Part shown: positions 47,717-56,398 of the stretch, one piece after another
Numbering within the stretch: position 1 is the stretch's first letter
Layout of the letters: each line of letters opens with the position of its first letter
Assembly (NCBI GenBank): GCA_964490845.1
Contig: CAZBED010000003.1
Location: forward strand, 1-64,000
Length of the DNA stretch: 64,000 bases
From: JADJSS01 sp964490845
GTDB taxonomy: Bacteria; Bacteroidota; Bacteroidia; Chitinophagales; JADIYW01
Direction of reading: 5' to 3'
The notes under the pieces: generated by a model
Database searches by the model: none
The model's input: only the letters and a program-made list of their open reading frames with translations
Told to the model about the DNA's origin: nothing
Made by a program: the position numbers and the translations under genes

Positions 47717-48001
47717 ATGGTACCTCAAATTTACTATAACAGCACCGGCATAACACCACTGGAAGAAGCAGAAAATAATCTAGCATTCTATACCTGTTTA
47801 ATAATAGAGTACGGCCACGCTTCTTCTGAAAATTTATTCCCAGCAGAGCAGCTGTATCATCTCCTGGGAAAACTTAACCAATACCGTATAGTCGCACCAG
47901 AATCATTAATGTTCAAAATTGATGCCAATGTTCAGCAGTACAAGAATTTATACAAAAAATTAACGAATCAAAATTTCAACACCATAAATAAAACAAAATG
48001 A
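47717..48001 (+). CDS. Small hypothetical protein, first gene of envelope operon
   Basis: 94 residues, soluble, no family recognised; 'GITPLEEAENNLAFYTCLII' and 'NLFPAEQLYHLLGKLNQYRI' suggest a helical bundle. Its stop overlaps the next start (ATGA), the start of a tightly packed operon running to 53292. Confidence 0.7.
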   Translation: MVPQIYYNSTGITPLEEAENNLAFYTCLIIEYGHASSENLFPAEQLYHLLGKLNQYRIVAPESLMFKIDANVQQYKNLYKKLTNQNFNTINKTK

Positions 48002-48186
48002 AAACAACGGAAACATTCAAAAAAACAGTTGAAACCGGCGGCACCTACAAATCTGCTAAACAGAAAGAAAAACCTGTAAAAAATGCAGATGGACCTACTG
48101 AAAGTGCAAAAGCCATTCATGCTAAAATTCAGCACAAAATTAAAGAGGCGTATAATAGATTAGAAAAAAAATCATTTCATAACTAA
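47998..48186 (+). CDS. Small basic hypothetical protein
   Basis: 62 residues, lysine-rich and probably disordered at the N-terminus, helical at the C-terminus ('AIHAKIQHKIKEAYNRLEKK'). Overlaps the previous gene by four bases; 12 bp to the next. No family recognised. Confidence 0.65.
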   Translation: MKTTETFKKTVETGGTYKSAKQKEKPVKNADGPTESAKAIHAKIQHKIKEAYNRLEKKSFHN

Positions 48187-48198
48187 AAAATTAATCAC

Positions 48199-49491
48199 AT
48201 GGAAAAGACACAACAATCTTTTAACGCTGCACATAAAGATGTGCGGTTAAACAACATCCCATCCCGCCTGCCGGATGGTAGATATATGTGGAGTCAGGGG
48301 CAATCTTCAATATTATGTAATACGGAACACAGTAAGATTCGTTTAGACCGGAACAGCCTCCTGTATCTGCAAGAGCAAGAAGCTGCTATCTTAAAAGAGA
48401 TGCTGGTATATCAATCAGTGTCTGAAGAAATAAAAGCAGAAATAGATAATACAGCAGCCAGACATGATGAACAAATAGAAGAAAGAGCTTCTATAACTGG
48501 AACATTAAACAATGATTTAAAACAGTTCGAAGAGGGAATGCATAACCGCGGTATTATGTTAAATGCAAAACCGGGGGAAAATAAAGAAGAGATCGGTTTC
48601 TTAAAAAACATCTTTACAGCCAGTACCGGTAAAAAAATAAAAAGCGTTCTAATCTTTTTAATAAGTTGGCTGGTTGGCGAAATCTTCATGACTGCCGTGT
48701 CATGGCAAACCTTACGGAACGATAACAATATCGAAAGCATAGTGATACGCAGTATGGCACTCGGTATGGTCATTCTTTTGATACATGTTGCCGGACATCT
48801 GAATAAACGCCGGAAAAAACCTATTTACATCATCTATATCTCATTCAGCCTATTGATGCTGCTTTCCATGTTGTTTGCACCAATGGTTATTAACAAAATC
48901 TATCCGGAAAATAATTCGCCAGTTAATTCAACACAATGGTCTTTTTCAGATGCTCCAGCTACTAATATTACAACGAACATTAGCCAAGCTCCAACTTGGG
49001 TAGAAATTTATCGTGGCAACGAAATAACAGTGCCGGCAATTTTATGCCTGGTGTTTTTCCTGGCTATAATGGCATTTACTTCTATAAATAAGGAGGAAGA
49101 TAAAAGTGTAGAAAATCAAAAAGGTGTAAACGCGGAAGAAGCTGAAACAAACAGGCAAAGAAATCAGCTAATTACGCACAGAAATAATAGTATGAAAATA
49201 GAAGAAGAATTGAAACTGAAGAAGAAAGAAGAAATATTGAAAAATACTATTGAATTAAACAACATCCTGAAAAAACTGGAGGAAAGTGAAAAAAGAGTTA
49301 CTGAAATTGACAAACAAATTACCGCGTTGAATACAAACATAGAAATACAATTAGTCCTGATTGAAAAAGAACTAGATCAGTATAAAATTGACTTTGAAGA
49401 TATTTTAAGGAACGATGTTGTAAAAGCCTCTTTTGTTACACCTGAGTGGAGCAACCGTCAGGATATTCTTAACTTTTTTAAAATCAAATAA
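48199..49491 (+). CDS. Membrane protein with two coiled coils, envelope operon
   Basis: 430 residues. N-terminal region to about 60 unknown ('PSRLPDGRYMWSQGQSSIL'), coiled coil about 65-130, four transmembrane helices (about 150-172, 182-202, 212-232 and 275-297), C-terminal coiled coil about 310-405, and a short tail 'PEWSNRQDILNFFKIK'. No family recognised; I find the N-terminal part reminiscent of no enzyme. Both long coiled coils are probably cytoplasmic. One base separates it from the VWA lipoprotein. Confidence 0.75.
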   Translation: MEKTQQSFNAAHKDVRLNNIPSRLPDGRYMWSQGQSSILCNTEHSKIRLDRNSLLYLQEQEAAILKEMLVYQSVSEEIKAEIDNTAARHDEQIEERASITGTLNNDLKQFEEGMHNRGIMLNAKPGENKEEIGFLKNIFTASTGKKIKSVLIFLISWLVGEIFMTAVSWQTLRNDNNIESIVIRSMALGMVILLIHVAGHLNKRRKKPIYIIYISFSLLMLLSMLFAPMVINKIYPENNSPVNSTQWSFSDAPATNITTNISQAPTWVEIYRGNEITVPAILCLVFFLAIMAFTSINKEEDKSVENQKGVNAEEAETNRQRNQLITHRNNSMKIEEELKLKKKEEILKNTIELNNILKKLEESEKRVTEIDKQITALNTNIEIQLVLIEKELDQYKIDFEDILRNDVVKASFVTPEWSNRQDILNFFKIK

Positions 49492-49492
49492 A

Positions 49493-50281
49493 ATGAAACT
49501 ACAAAAAATTATTTCAGCTCTAATAATGGCAATTACAGTTACATTATTATCATCCTGTTCATGTTCTTCATTAATAGAATGTGAAAGCATCAGTCAACGC
49601 CAGCTTACAATGTTAATGGATGTTTCCGACTCCGCGCTCTTTAACGGCATTGAAAAGGACATAAAAACAAATTTTCCTGTTTTTATGTCAAAAACAAAAT
49701 TAGGAAATATATCGCCGTGCCAATCCTTTACGCTATCATTTGCACATCTTAGTAGCCGCGATGCTTTAGAAATATCATCACAAAATATAAAGATTACAAG
49801 GAAAAGGCAATCTGTAAAAGAAGAAAACAAAGAAGCAAACCCGGCACCGTTAATGCAGTTGTTAATGCAGAAGATGGATGATTACCGGCTGCTTTCAAAA
49901 CAACCGGCAATGACAACCGGCAGTAACATCGTAAACGTGCTGTTAAAAGCTATTAATCAATCAAACCAGGATGCGGAAAACACAATTCTTCTTTTCTCAG
50001 ATATGGCAGAAAATAACACTCAGTTAAATCTATATAAAAAGATTCCTGACAAAAATGAGATACCGCAGGTAATCGATAAATTAATAGAGCCATCCGTGAT
50101 GGAGAAATTCAAACAGCTTCAACAAGAAGGCATACCAATCAAAGTGGTAGTGGTACTAAAACCAGAACCGGCCGGAAGAACCAATCAACGGAATATAAAA
50201 ATATTCTGGACGCAGGTCTTCAAAACATTAAAACTCAATGTTGAATTCATTGATAACCTTTCAAACCAAATAGATATATGA
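49493..50281 (+). CDS. VWA-like lipoprotein
   Basis: 262 residues from ATG 49493 (the frame is open earlier but would overlap the previous gene). Signal peptide and lipobox 'LLSSC' (Cys22). A von Willebrand A-like MIDAS follows: D-x-S-x-S at 43-47 ('MDVSDSA'), a Thr in 'TTGSNIVNVLLKA', and 'TILLFSDMAEN' with the distal Asp. Likely metal-dependent protein-protein contact at the envelope. Overlaps the PBP gene by four bases (ATGA). Confidence 0.8.
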   Translation: MKLQKIISALIMAITVTLLSSCSCSSLIECESISQRQLTMLMDVSDSALFNGIEKDIKTNFPVFMSKTKLGNISPCQSFTLSFAHLSSRDALEISSQNIKITRKRQSVKEENKEANPAPLMQLLMQKMDDYRLLSKQPAMTTGSNIVNVLLKAINQSNQDAENTILLFSDMAENNTQLNLYKKIPDKNEIPQVIDKLIEPSVMEKFKQLQQEGIPIKVVVVLKPEPAGRTNQRNIKIFWTQVFKTLKLNVEFIDNLSNQIDI

Positions 50282-53200
50282 TTATCTTAATATCAATTGT
50301 TGGATTTATATTCTTAATGGCTGGTTTAATCCTTTCATTAAAAGATTTGTCTCAATATGTATACAAACGGGCAACAAATATAAGCCTGCCGAAAACCTAT
50401 ATTAATTTTAGTGAATACGCAATTACTGTTTTCTCAGTAGCTACAATCACGTTTTTAGGATTTATATTCTATAAGTTTGCCATAGCATTCTTCGCTTATA
50501 TATTCTCCGGTGATCTTGTATCATTTTACATAAATACGCGCGGCGTTTATTCCGTTAACAATGATTTACAACATCCATTTACAGTAATCCATTTACTGGT
50601 GGGATTACTTCTAACACCGGCACTTCAATTTTTAACTTCTTATTTTATTTATAGAGGCATCCGTGCTTATATGTTTTCAATGAATCGGTATTACGGTGAT
50701 ATTTTTGACGAAAGTGATATACTGTATTTTGGACTTGCCGCATCTATATTTTTCGCAGCATTGGAAATTTTCTTTTACAGTCAGTATTTACCAAATGTAA
50801 ATGGTGTTACACATTTAATATATCTGATAATATCAAAGTTATCATTTGTGTGTTATTTTCTGGCAATAGCACACGTACAATTACTAAAAAACGATAACTA
50901 CAAGTCCATTATAAGAAATTACGTTGAGTTGGGAAAACGCGAAGCTACTATTATTTATTCGCCGTTTAAAACTATGTTCCTGACCTATTTTATAGGTATT
51001 ATTTTATATCTGCCATTTTTTTCAGGCATGCAATTTACTACTAACAGGTTGCTGCTTATTATTATTTTATTTTTCTGTGTTGGTTTATTTTTAGTTACGT
51101 TCCGTTTATTCCTATCAAAAGGGTTTAATTATATGGCAGTAATAATGTTTGCAGAGAGTACAGAAGATTTAGCGTCAAATGAATATTTGGTAGAGCATAA
51201 CATAAAAACGAGAATAATATTTATCCTGTATCTGGTAGGTATTGTCTTCCTGGTATTCAAATTTAAGTTGGCATTTATGTTAGCTTTTATCGTAAGTATG
51301 GGAAGTATTATACTGTTTTTAATGTTCATATTTACATTTCTGATTGCTTTATGCACATCTTTGGCGCCGGTGTTGCTTGGCAGAATCCGAATGCCGGAAA
51401 TTTGCCCATCTTCTATATTAAGCTATATCTGGAACTCATTTAAAGAATTAATAAAGTCTGGTTCCGCTATGGGTATATTTATACTCCTTGTACTGATACT
51501 TTTAGGTAGTTTTCCAAAGAAATTAAAATACAAAAATGATAACTGTGTAAATTCAGTTATAGATGTGGAGAGCAATCCTATTTATATAGAATATGACAGT
51601 ACCAATAGATGTATTCCGGTTACATACAATCAACTGCCTGCTTTTTTCCTCAAATGCTTATACAATCAGGAAGACAGGAGCTTTTTAAAGCAGAATAATT
51701 TACTGCCACAGATGTCAAATTGGCATGGATTCTCTTTCGCATCATTCTATCGTATTTTTTTTGGCGGCGGTGGTTCAAATTTAGTCCAGCAGCTTATTAA
51801 GAATATTCTTTTTAAAAGTAACAGGGTGTCGGATGTTCAGCGGAAATTAACCGAATCACTATCAGCATATCAATTGTCAGTTCAATACACTACAAACGAC
51901 TTAATTACAATGTACTGTAATGTGATAGGTTTTAACGGCGCAAATGGCCACAGTGGTATTATGATGGCATGTTTATCTGCTTTTGGTCTGCCGGTTAATA
52001 AAATAAACCATTTGCAGATGATGTATTTAGCAGCGACAGTAAAATGTGGTACAAAATTCAAAACAAATAGGGGGTACATAAATTACAAAGATGCTATTGA
52101 TTATCCAAATGATATTAAAGCTGTTTTATTAGATCAGGCAAGATCATGGTATAGTAAAAACCTTATTTCTAAGAAAGAATTGAATATGTTGGAGAATCAG
52201 GAACTGAGATTTACAAATAAAAATTACCGAACAATATCCGCAACTTCTACCAATGAATTTCTAAAGAATCAAATCAAAAAAATAAATACGGATGTCGCTA
52301 CTTACTTCTCAAGTATTACATCAAACAATCAACAATGCATATTAAATGCCGTTCAGTCATTTGATATAAAATTCCAAGAATATAAAAGAAATGATGATAC
52401 TATTCTTTATTCTGCAGCATTAGCAGTAAATGTTGAATCTGGAAAGATAATTGGTCACTATGGTGGGAGTGGAATATCAGATTTAACACAGCTTGCCGGT
52501 GGTAATCAAATGGGTAGCACCATAAAGCCGCCTATTTTGTTAGAATTGTTAGAAATTGGTTATAAAGCTGAGGATATTAGACTTTTTGATGGTAAAATTG
52601 ATGGTAAAACTACACCAGATAATTATGATGGTAAATGTTCAGATAAGTATGTCGGAATTGATACTATTTTATCTAAATCATTGAATGTACCAATGGTTAA
52701 CATCCGTGAAGTAACAAATGCAATAGCACTATATAAGAGAGTAGAAGATCGTTTTGCTCGTATGGATATACCGAAGTATTCATACTTAGACAACCCTGAA
52801 AGAAATCAGGAAAATGAAATAAATTATCCGCTGGGAAGTAGAAGCATGACCATATACAATATTGCGCAGGTTTATCAAACACTCTTTAATAATGGGTATT
52901 ATAAACAATTAACGGTTATTGATTCAGCATATAATCCTGTAAAAAACTCAATAATAAGATACACACAAAAAGAAGGAAGAATATATACAGAAGAAAACTG
53001 TCAAACAGTAATTTCAGCATTGTCGCATACTACAGAGTATGGCACCGGTAGCCATTTAATGAATATACTTCCTCAAAACCGAACAATTTATTGTAAAACC
53101 GGCACTACAGATAAATGCAGGCACGGGTACACAGTATTGTTTGATGGAACAACATTAATTGTTACGTATGTTTCTTTTGGCGTGGTCGCTAATAATCATT

Positions 53201-53292
53201 TATCACTCGGGGTTAAAGCTATTCCCTTTAATTCGGGTGGTAAAAGTGCAGGAGTTTTGGCAGCATTAATTTATAATGAAATGAACAAATGA
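50278..53292 (+). CDS. Bifunctional penicillin-binding protein with large polytopic N-terminal membrane domain
   Basis: 1004 residues. Residues 1-410: about ten transmembrane helices, unlike the single anchor of class A PBPs. About 450-620: GT51 peptidoglycan glycosyltransferase with 'NQEDRSF' (catalytic Glu465), 'GGGGSNLVQQLIKNIL' (497-512), 'RKLTESLSAYQLS' (second Glu) and 'NVIGFNGANGHSG'. About 700-1000: transpeptidase with S-x-x-K 'STIK' (747-750), S-x-N 'SLN' (801-803) and 'KTGTT' (940-944). All catalytic motifs of a class A PBP are kept. Last core gene of an operon with a VWA lipoprotein and a coiled-coil membrane protein. Confidence 0.87.
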   Translation: MIILISIVGFIFLMAGLILSLKDLSQYVYKRATNISLPKTYINFSEYAITVFSVATITFLGFIFYKFAIAFFAYIFSGDLVSFYINTRGVYSVNNDLQHPFTVIHLLVGLLLTPALQFLTSYFIYRGIRAYMFSMNRYYGDIFDESDILYFGLAASIFFAALEIFFYSQYLPNVNGVTHLIYLIISKLSFVCYFLAIAHVQLLKNDNYKSIIRNYVELGKREATIIYSPFKTMFLTYFIGIILYLPFFSGMQFTTNRLLLIIILFFCVGLFLVTFRLFLSKGFNYMAVIMFAESTEDLASNEYLVEHNIKTRIIFILYLVGIVFLVFKFKLAFMLAFIVSMGSIILFLMFIFTFLIALCTSLAPVLLGRIRMPEICPSSILSYIWNSFKELIKSGSAMGIFILLVLILLGSFPKKLKYKNDNCVNSVIDVESNPIYIEYDSTNRCIPVTYNQLPAFFLKCLYNQEDRSFLKQNNLLPQMSNWHGFSFASFYRIFFGGGGSNLVQQLIKNILFKSNRVSDVQRKLTESLSAYQLSVQYTTNDLITMYCNVIGFNGANGHSGIMMACLSAFGLPVNKINHLQMMYLAATVKCGTKFKTNRGYINYKDAIDYPNDIKAVLLDQARSWYSKNLISKKELNMLENQELRFTNKNYRTISATSTNEFLKNQIKKINTDVATYFSSITSNNQQCILNAVQSFDIKFQEYKRNDDTILYSAALAVNVESGKIIGHYGGSGISDLTQLAGGNQMGSTIKPPILLELLEIGYKAEDIRLFDGKIDGKTTPDNYDGKCSDKYVGIDTILSKSLNVPMVNIREVTNAIALYKRVEDRFARMDIPKYSYLDNPERNQENEINYPLGSRSMTIYNIAQVYQTLFNNGYYKQLTVIDSAYNPVKNSIIRYTQKEGRIYTEENCQTVISALSHTTEYGTGSHLMNILPQNRTIYCKTGTTDKCRHGYTVLFDGTTLIVTYVSFGVVANNHLSLGVKAIPFNSGGKSAGVLAALIYNEMNK

Positions 53293-53355
53293 AATTGAAC
53301 CTATCCAACATTAAGTAAAAAATTAACTCAAATCCAATCACTCAAATCTATCGTT

Positions 53356-54003
53356 ATGAAAAATTTACTCTTTATGAAGCTATTTATTCTTTGCTTTATC
53401 TTTTTTTCTTGTAAAAATGATATCTCAAAAGCCAACTCAAGTTCACCAGTTGATTATGATACTGATATGGCTTCAGACAATTTAGATGAATATGTTTATA
53501 TTATTGGCAAAAAAATGGGAACTTTAAATGACAAGGATATTGTACAAATAACCAACTTTGAAGATATGAATGGCAAATGCTATAAAATTGACAAACTCTA
53601 CAAGTATGGTATGTCCGGTGCGTATGTTTACTTTTCTAATTATTTTGATCCTGATGGAAGTAAAATCTTATGTAATTTTTTAATAGAAGAATGGAGAGAA
53701 GCTCCTTCGAGGTATGTTAAGTCTTCTTTTACTTTAGGAGGTAGAGATTCTTTAATAAGCGTGTTCAAATTTAGAGAATCAAAAGATGAACCTGAAAGCT
53801 GGGTGTGTATTTCTAAAACCACACAAGACTATGAATCTTTCCACAAAGGATACTTTGTAAATGTCTTTAAAGAGTATTGCGGCAATACATCTTGTTCTAT
53901 TGAAGAGGGGTATACTAATTCAGAATTCAAAAAAGCGATGAAAGACGTTAAAAATTATGAATCCTTCGTAAGGGAATATAAGAAGTATCCTAAAGTAGAA
54001 TAA
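53356..54003 (+). CDS. Hypothetical lipoprotein
   Basis: 215 residues with signal peptide and lipobox 'IFFSCKN' (Cys about 19). Body unrecognised, acidic and aromatic ('YVYIIGKKMGTLNDKDIVQI'). 63 bp after the PBP gene; same strand and composition, so possibly part of the operon. Confidence 0.7.
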   Translation: MKNLLFMKLFILCFIFFSCKNDISKANSSSPVDYDTDMASDNLDEYVYIIGKKMGTLNDKDIVQITNFEDMNGKCYKIDKLYKYGMSGAYVYFSNYFDPDGSKILCNFLIEEWREAPSRYVKSSFTLGGRDSLISVFKFRESKDEPESWVCISKTTQDYESFHKGYFVNVFKEYCGNTSCSIEEGYTNSEFKKAMKDVKNYESFVREYKKYPKVE

Positions 54004-54032
54004 ATACACAAAAACCGCAAACTAAATGCAGG

Positions 54033-54076
54033 CAGATGCAGTATGCCAAACCAAAGCCAACCCTATACTGCATCTG
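54033..54076 (+). terminator. Hairpin after the envelope operon (possible terminator)
   Basis: Perfect 12-bp stem CAGATGCAGTAT/ATACTGCATCTG (54033-54044/54065-54076), 20-base loop. The T8 run lies 15 bases further (54092-54099), so classical termination is uncertain. Confidence 0.55.
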
Positions 54077-54268
54077 TGGTGTCGCAGCCCATTTTTTTTG
54101 TCATGCTTTTTGTACCTGCGCTATATGGCACATTGCTCCCCATTTGTCATTCTGAGCGGAGCGATGAACTTTACTGCATTTAGCAACATGTCTAATTAAT
54201 TGAACAAAGCAAAGCGCCATGCCGCGCCACAAACAAAAAATCACGCCAATAAAAATGGTCTGAAGCAT

Positions 54269-54368
54269 ACTTAAACATAATGTGCTCTTATGTGTTCGCT
54301 TCGCACAACCATGCCACGCTCATTTACATGCTCGATAATGGCTGTCACATAAGCACACTATGTTAAGT
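54269..54368. repeat. Long imperfect inverted repeat, attC-like or cruciform
   Basis: Left arm 54269-54294 and right arm 54346-54368 pair along 23 bp with three unpaired bases all on the left arm and one mismatch; 51-base spacer. The right end GTTAAGT fits the integron R-box form GTTRRRY; the left end ACTTAAAC is one insertion away from RYYYAAC. One-sided bulges are a feature of attC sites, but a single such site with an imperfect box is weak evidence. Confidence 0.5.
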
Positions 54369-54458
54369 AGCCGCCACCACAGTCAGCATTCATAAAAAAA
54401 TTGATGAAGTTTTTTATAGGTGTTTTTTAATGATATGCTGAGAGCCTGCATTTGGCGT

Positions 54459-54865
54459 GCTTGCGGTCGCTTCTTCCATTCCGCTAAAGCTCCATTCCAT
54501 CAGCCACCTCAGCACCTGAAACAAGCGTATTCCCTCATTCCATTTCACAAAGCCAGGCTATTGCTTTTCGTGTATTGGCAGATGCATACCTACGCTCACA
54601 ATATCGTCATCCTGAACGAAGTGAAGGATCTAAAATAGCCATCCCTTCAATGCATCTGCTCAATCCACTACAAGCACCATGGTCAATTTTGTTCATTCCA
54701 TTCAGTCATACCCTTGTCTCTTTCTGCATCACCTCATCATTCAGGAAAAGGCAACCATATATGCTTGCGGTCGCTTCTTCCATTCCGATGCATTCCGTTT
54801 CAGGCGTTCGTTCCTCACGATCCTTCCACTCCATTTGCATCTTCATTCCATCAGCCACCTCAGCA
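54459..54865. repeat. Two ordered copies of a two-part direct repeat
   Basis: Part A (25 bp identical) at 54459-54483 and 54763-54787; part B (21 bp identical, 'attccatcagccacctcagc'+a) at 54494-54514 and 54845-54865; each B is followed by 'aagcgt...cattccat'. The spacing A-B differs (10 versus 57 bp), so it is a modular, not a simple tandem, duplication. Confidence 0.75.
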
Positions 54866-54979
54866 TGCAAAGCAAGCGTGTGGCTCATTCCATATAACCT
54901 TTATCAAATATTCACCATCCCCAAATTCCATTCCCCACACCCTTGCTCGGTTCGTATTCATCAATCTTACTACTAAAAA

Positions 54980-55318
54980 TTATTTCCTCTTTTTTTTCAA
55001 TAATTCCAGAATAGAATCTGCTTCTTGTATAAGCTCATCTTTTGTTTTGACTCTCCCTTTAGTTATCCATTCATCTACATCTTGCTTTTTAAAATAAACA
55101 ACCTTGCCATTCTTATAATATGGAAAAGCTCTGCTGTTAGTAAACTTGTATATTGTGCTTTTAGATACTGATAGATATTCTGTCAGCTGTTTAGTATTCA
55201 TTATTTCAGGAAACATTTTTAAATTGTACTTTCCACTTTCTTGATTTGATTTTATATCAATTAATAATTGTTCAATCTTTTCCAATCTTTGGTCAATTAG
55301 TTCAAAAGGATTTTCCAT
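54980..55318 (-). CDS. Excisionase-like HTH DNA-binding protein
   Basis: 112 residues. 'EIMNTKQLTEYLSVSKSTIY' followed by 'KFTNSRAFPYYKNGKVVYFK' and 'VDEWI' is the HTH_17/MerR-like excisionase fold common on Bacteroidota mobile elements. N-terminal coiled coil. Region 55319-55620 upstream shows no further gene; it holds AT-rich leader DNA. Confidence 0.85.
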   Translation of the reverse strand: MENPFELIDQRLEKIEQLLIDIKSNQESGKYNLKMFPEIMNTKQLTEYLSVSKSTIYKFTNSRAFPYYKNGKVVYFKKQDVDEWITKGRVKTKDELIQEADSILELLKKKRK

Positions 55319-55620
55319 ATTATTTTTTTTATTACCCTAAATTTCCAAAAAATAAAAAAGAAAGCAAAGGTAAGTGGCTCGCCATTGGGCTGCAAGGTTA
55401 AAATGTATTTTGAAAAAAATCTCCACCTATATAACCCTGCTGCTATAGATTCAATATCATCTGATAGGTAGTATTTTTTCCAAAAACCTTGACATCCCAA
55501 GGCTTTTGCCACTTAAAGTAGTGGCTTTCTTTTTTCTTTTTTTTGCTGTTTTTTTTCTTGTTTTCTTTTGGAGTGATGGGTGTGCGAAGCACAGCGAGCA
55601 TAAAAATTAATGCTCAAACC

Positions 55621-56043
55621 ATGCGTACCATTCAACTGAAAACATTTAACAAAAACTTCAATTACGAAGGTCATTTTTTCTTCATCCTGAATAAAGGAAT
55701 GAACAGCGGAAAACCCATGAAAACCGCCTGCCCGAATTGTTTCGTATGTATTGCCGGAAGCGAAGAAGAGAAAGAGCAGCTTTACTGGCTTTGTTTTGCC
55801 CTCTGGTATTCTAAAGCATTCCATTATTATCTGAAAGGCTCTGTAATCCAATTTATTACAATAGATGATATAAGAGAGTGCCTATCAAAATCCCTGTTTA
55901 AATCCAATCAAAACAAAACCGATTTTCAAGCTGCCATCCAACAGGCAAAGAAATTTGAGGAATTGGAAGCCCTCTATGAAAAGAACCTGCATCTTATCAG
56001 ACAAGCCAGGAGAGCCATTTTTTACAAACGCTCCTTTTTATAA
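55621..56043 (+). CDS. DUF6943-like mobile-element protein
   Basis: 140 residues from ATG 55621 (longer frame from 55543 is low-complexity). 'NEGHFFFILNKGMNSGKP'-type core (here 'YEGHFFFILNKGMNSGKPMK'), 'NCFVCIAGSEEEKEQLYWLC' and 'FALWYSK' match proteins of this family found next to mobile-element HTH genes in Bacteroidota. Function unknown. Confidence 0.75.
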   Translation: MRTIQLKTFNKNFNYEGHFFFILNKGMNSGKPMKTACPNCFVCIAGSEEEKEQLYWLCFALWYSKAFHYYLKGSVIQFITIDDIRECLSKSLFKSNQNKTDFQAAIQQAKKFEELEALYEKNLHLIRQARRAIFYKRSFL

Positions 56044-56132
56044 GAGGCAGGTAAAGCATACATAAGCCATACATAAGTCATACATATTTGCACCCTATTT
56101 CGACACATTATATAAAACAGCAAGGAAATAAA

Positions 56133-56158
56133 AAATCCTGCACTTTCATGCAGGATTT
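56133..56158. terminator. Bidirectional terminator hairpin
   Basis: 10-bp stem AAATCCTGCA/TGCAGGATTT with loop CTTTCA. Lies 90 bp after the DUF6943-like gene (+) and 24 bp after the second HU-arm micro-ORF (-), so it can serve both convergent units. Confidence 0.8.
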
Positions 56159-56181
56159 AAAACCGTATTTCACTAAACTAA

Positions 56182-56247
56182 CTATGAACCCGTAGAGGGA
56201 TTCCGACCTTGACGTTTAGCACGTCTCTGGCAACTAACTTTAATCAC
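56182..56247 (-). CDS. Micro-ORF with HU-arm motif (21 aa)
   Basis: GTG start overlapping the stop of the 52-residue ORF (GTGATTAA). Reads 'IKVSCQRRAKRQGRNPSTGS'. Shares R-R-A-K-R-x-G-R-N-P-S-T-G with its neighbour. Could instead be a decayed duplicate. Confidence 0.45.
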   Translation of the reverse strand: MIKVSCQRRAKRQGRNPSTGS

Positions 56248-56398
56248 CCATTTGCGCATCCTTCAATTTCTTCCGTTTTTCATCAGCTAGTTTTCTACGC
56301 TCTTCAAAACTTATTGACCTTGCGCCGGTGGATGGATTCCGTCCATCCCGTTTGGCTCTTCTAAAAATTGCAGTTGACTTTATCATCTTAGTAGACAT
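56240..56398 (-). CDS. Small HU-arm-like basic protein (52 aa)
   Basis: From ATG 56398: 'MSTKMIKSTAIFRRAKRDGR' then 'NPSTGARSISFEERRKLADE', basic helix to the end. G-R-N-P-x-T-G is the tip of the DNA-intercalating beta-arm of HU/IHF proteins, here without the HU body. Overlaps the 267-residue gene by 11 bp: likely co-translated. Confidence 0.6.
   Translation of the reverse strand: MSTKMIKSTAIFRRAKRDGRNPSTGARSISFEERRKLADEKRKKLKDAQMGD

Larger units (their letters stand above)
54004..54979. other. Gene-poor region rich in short direct and inverted repeats
   Basis: 976 bp without a convincing gene; open frames here are low-complexity Ser/His/Pro-rich. It contains the hairpin at 54033, a long imperfect inverted repeat (54269-54368), two ordered copies of a pair of 21-25 bp motifs, and two 'gtcatyctga(g/a)cg(g/a)ag' segments (54142- and 54605-), a dispersed repeat type often seen in environmental genomes. 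GC rises above that of the neighbours. Confidence 0.7.

Noticed and set aside
54420..55097. Several plus-strand frames rich in Ser, His and Pro
   Set aside because: Low-complexity translation of the repeat-rich spacer; the end overlaps the HTH gene.
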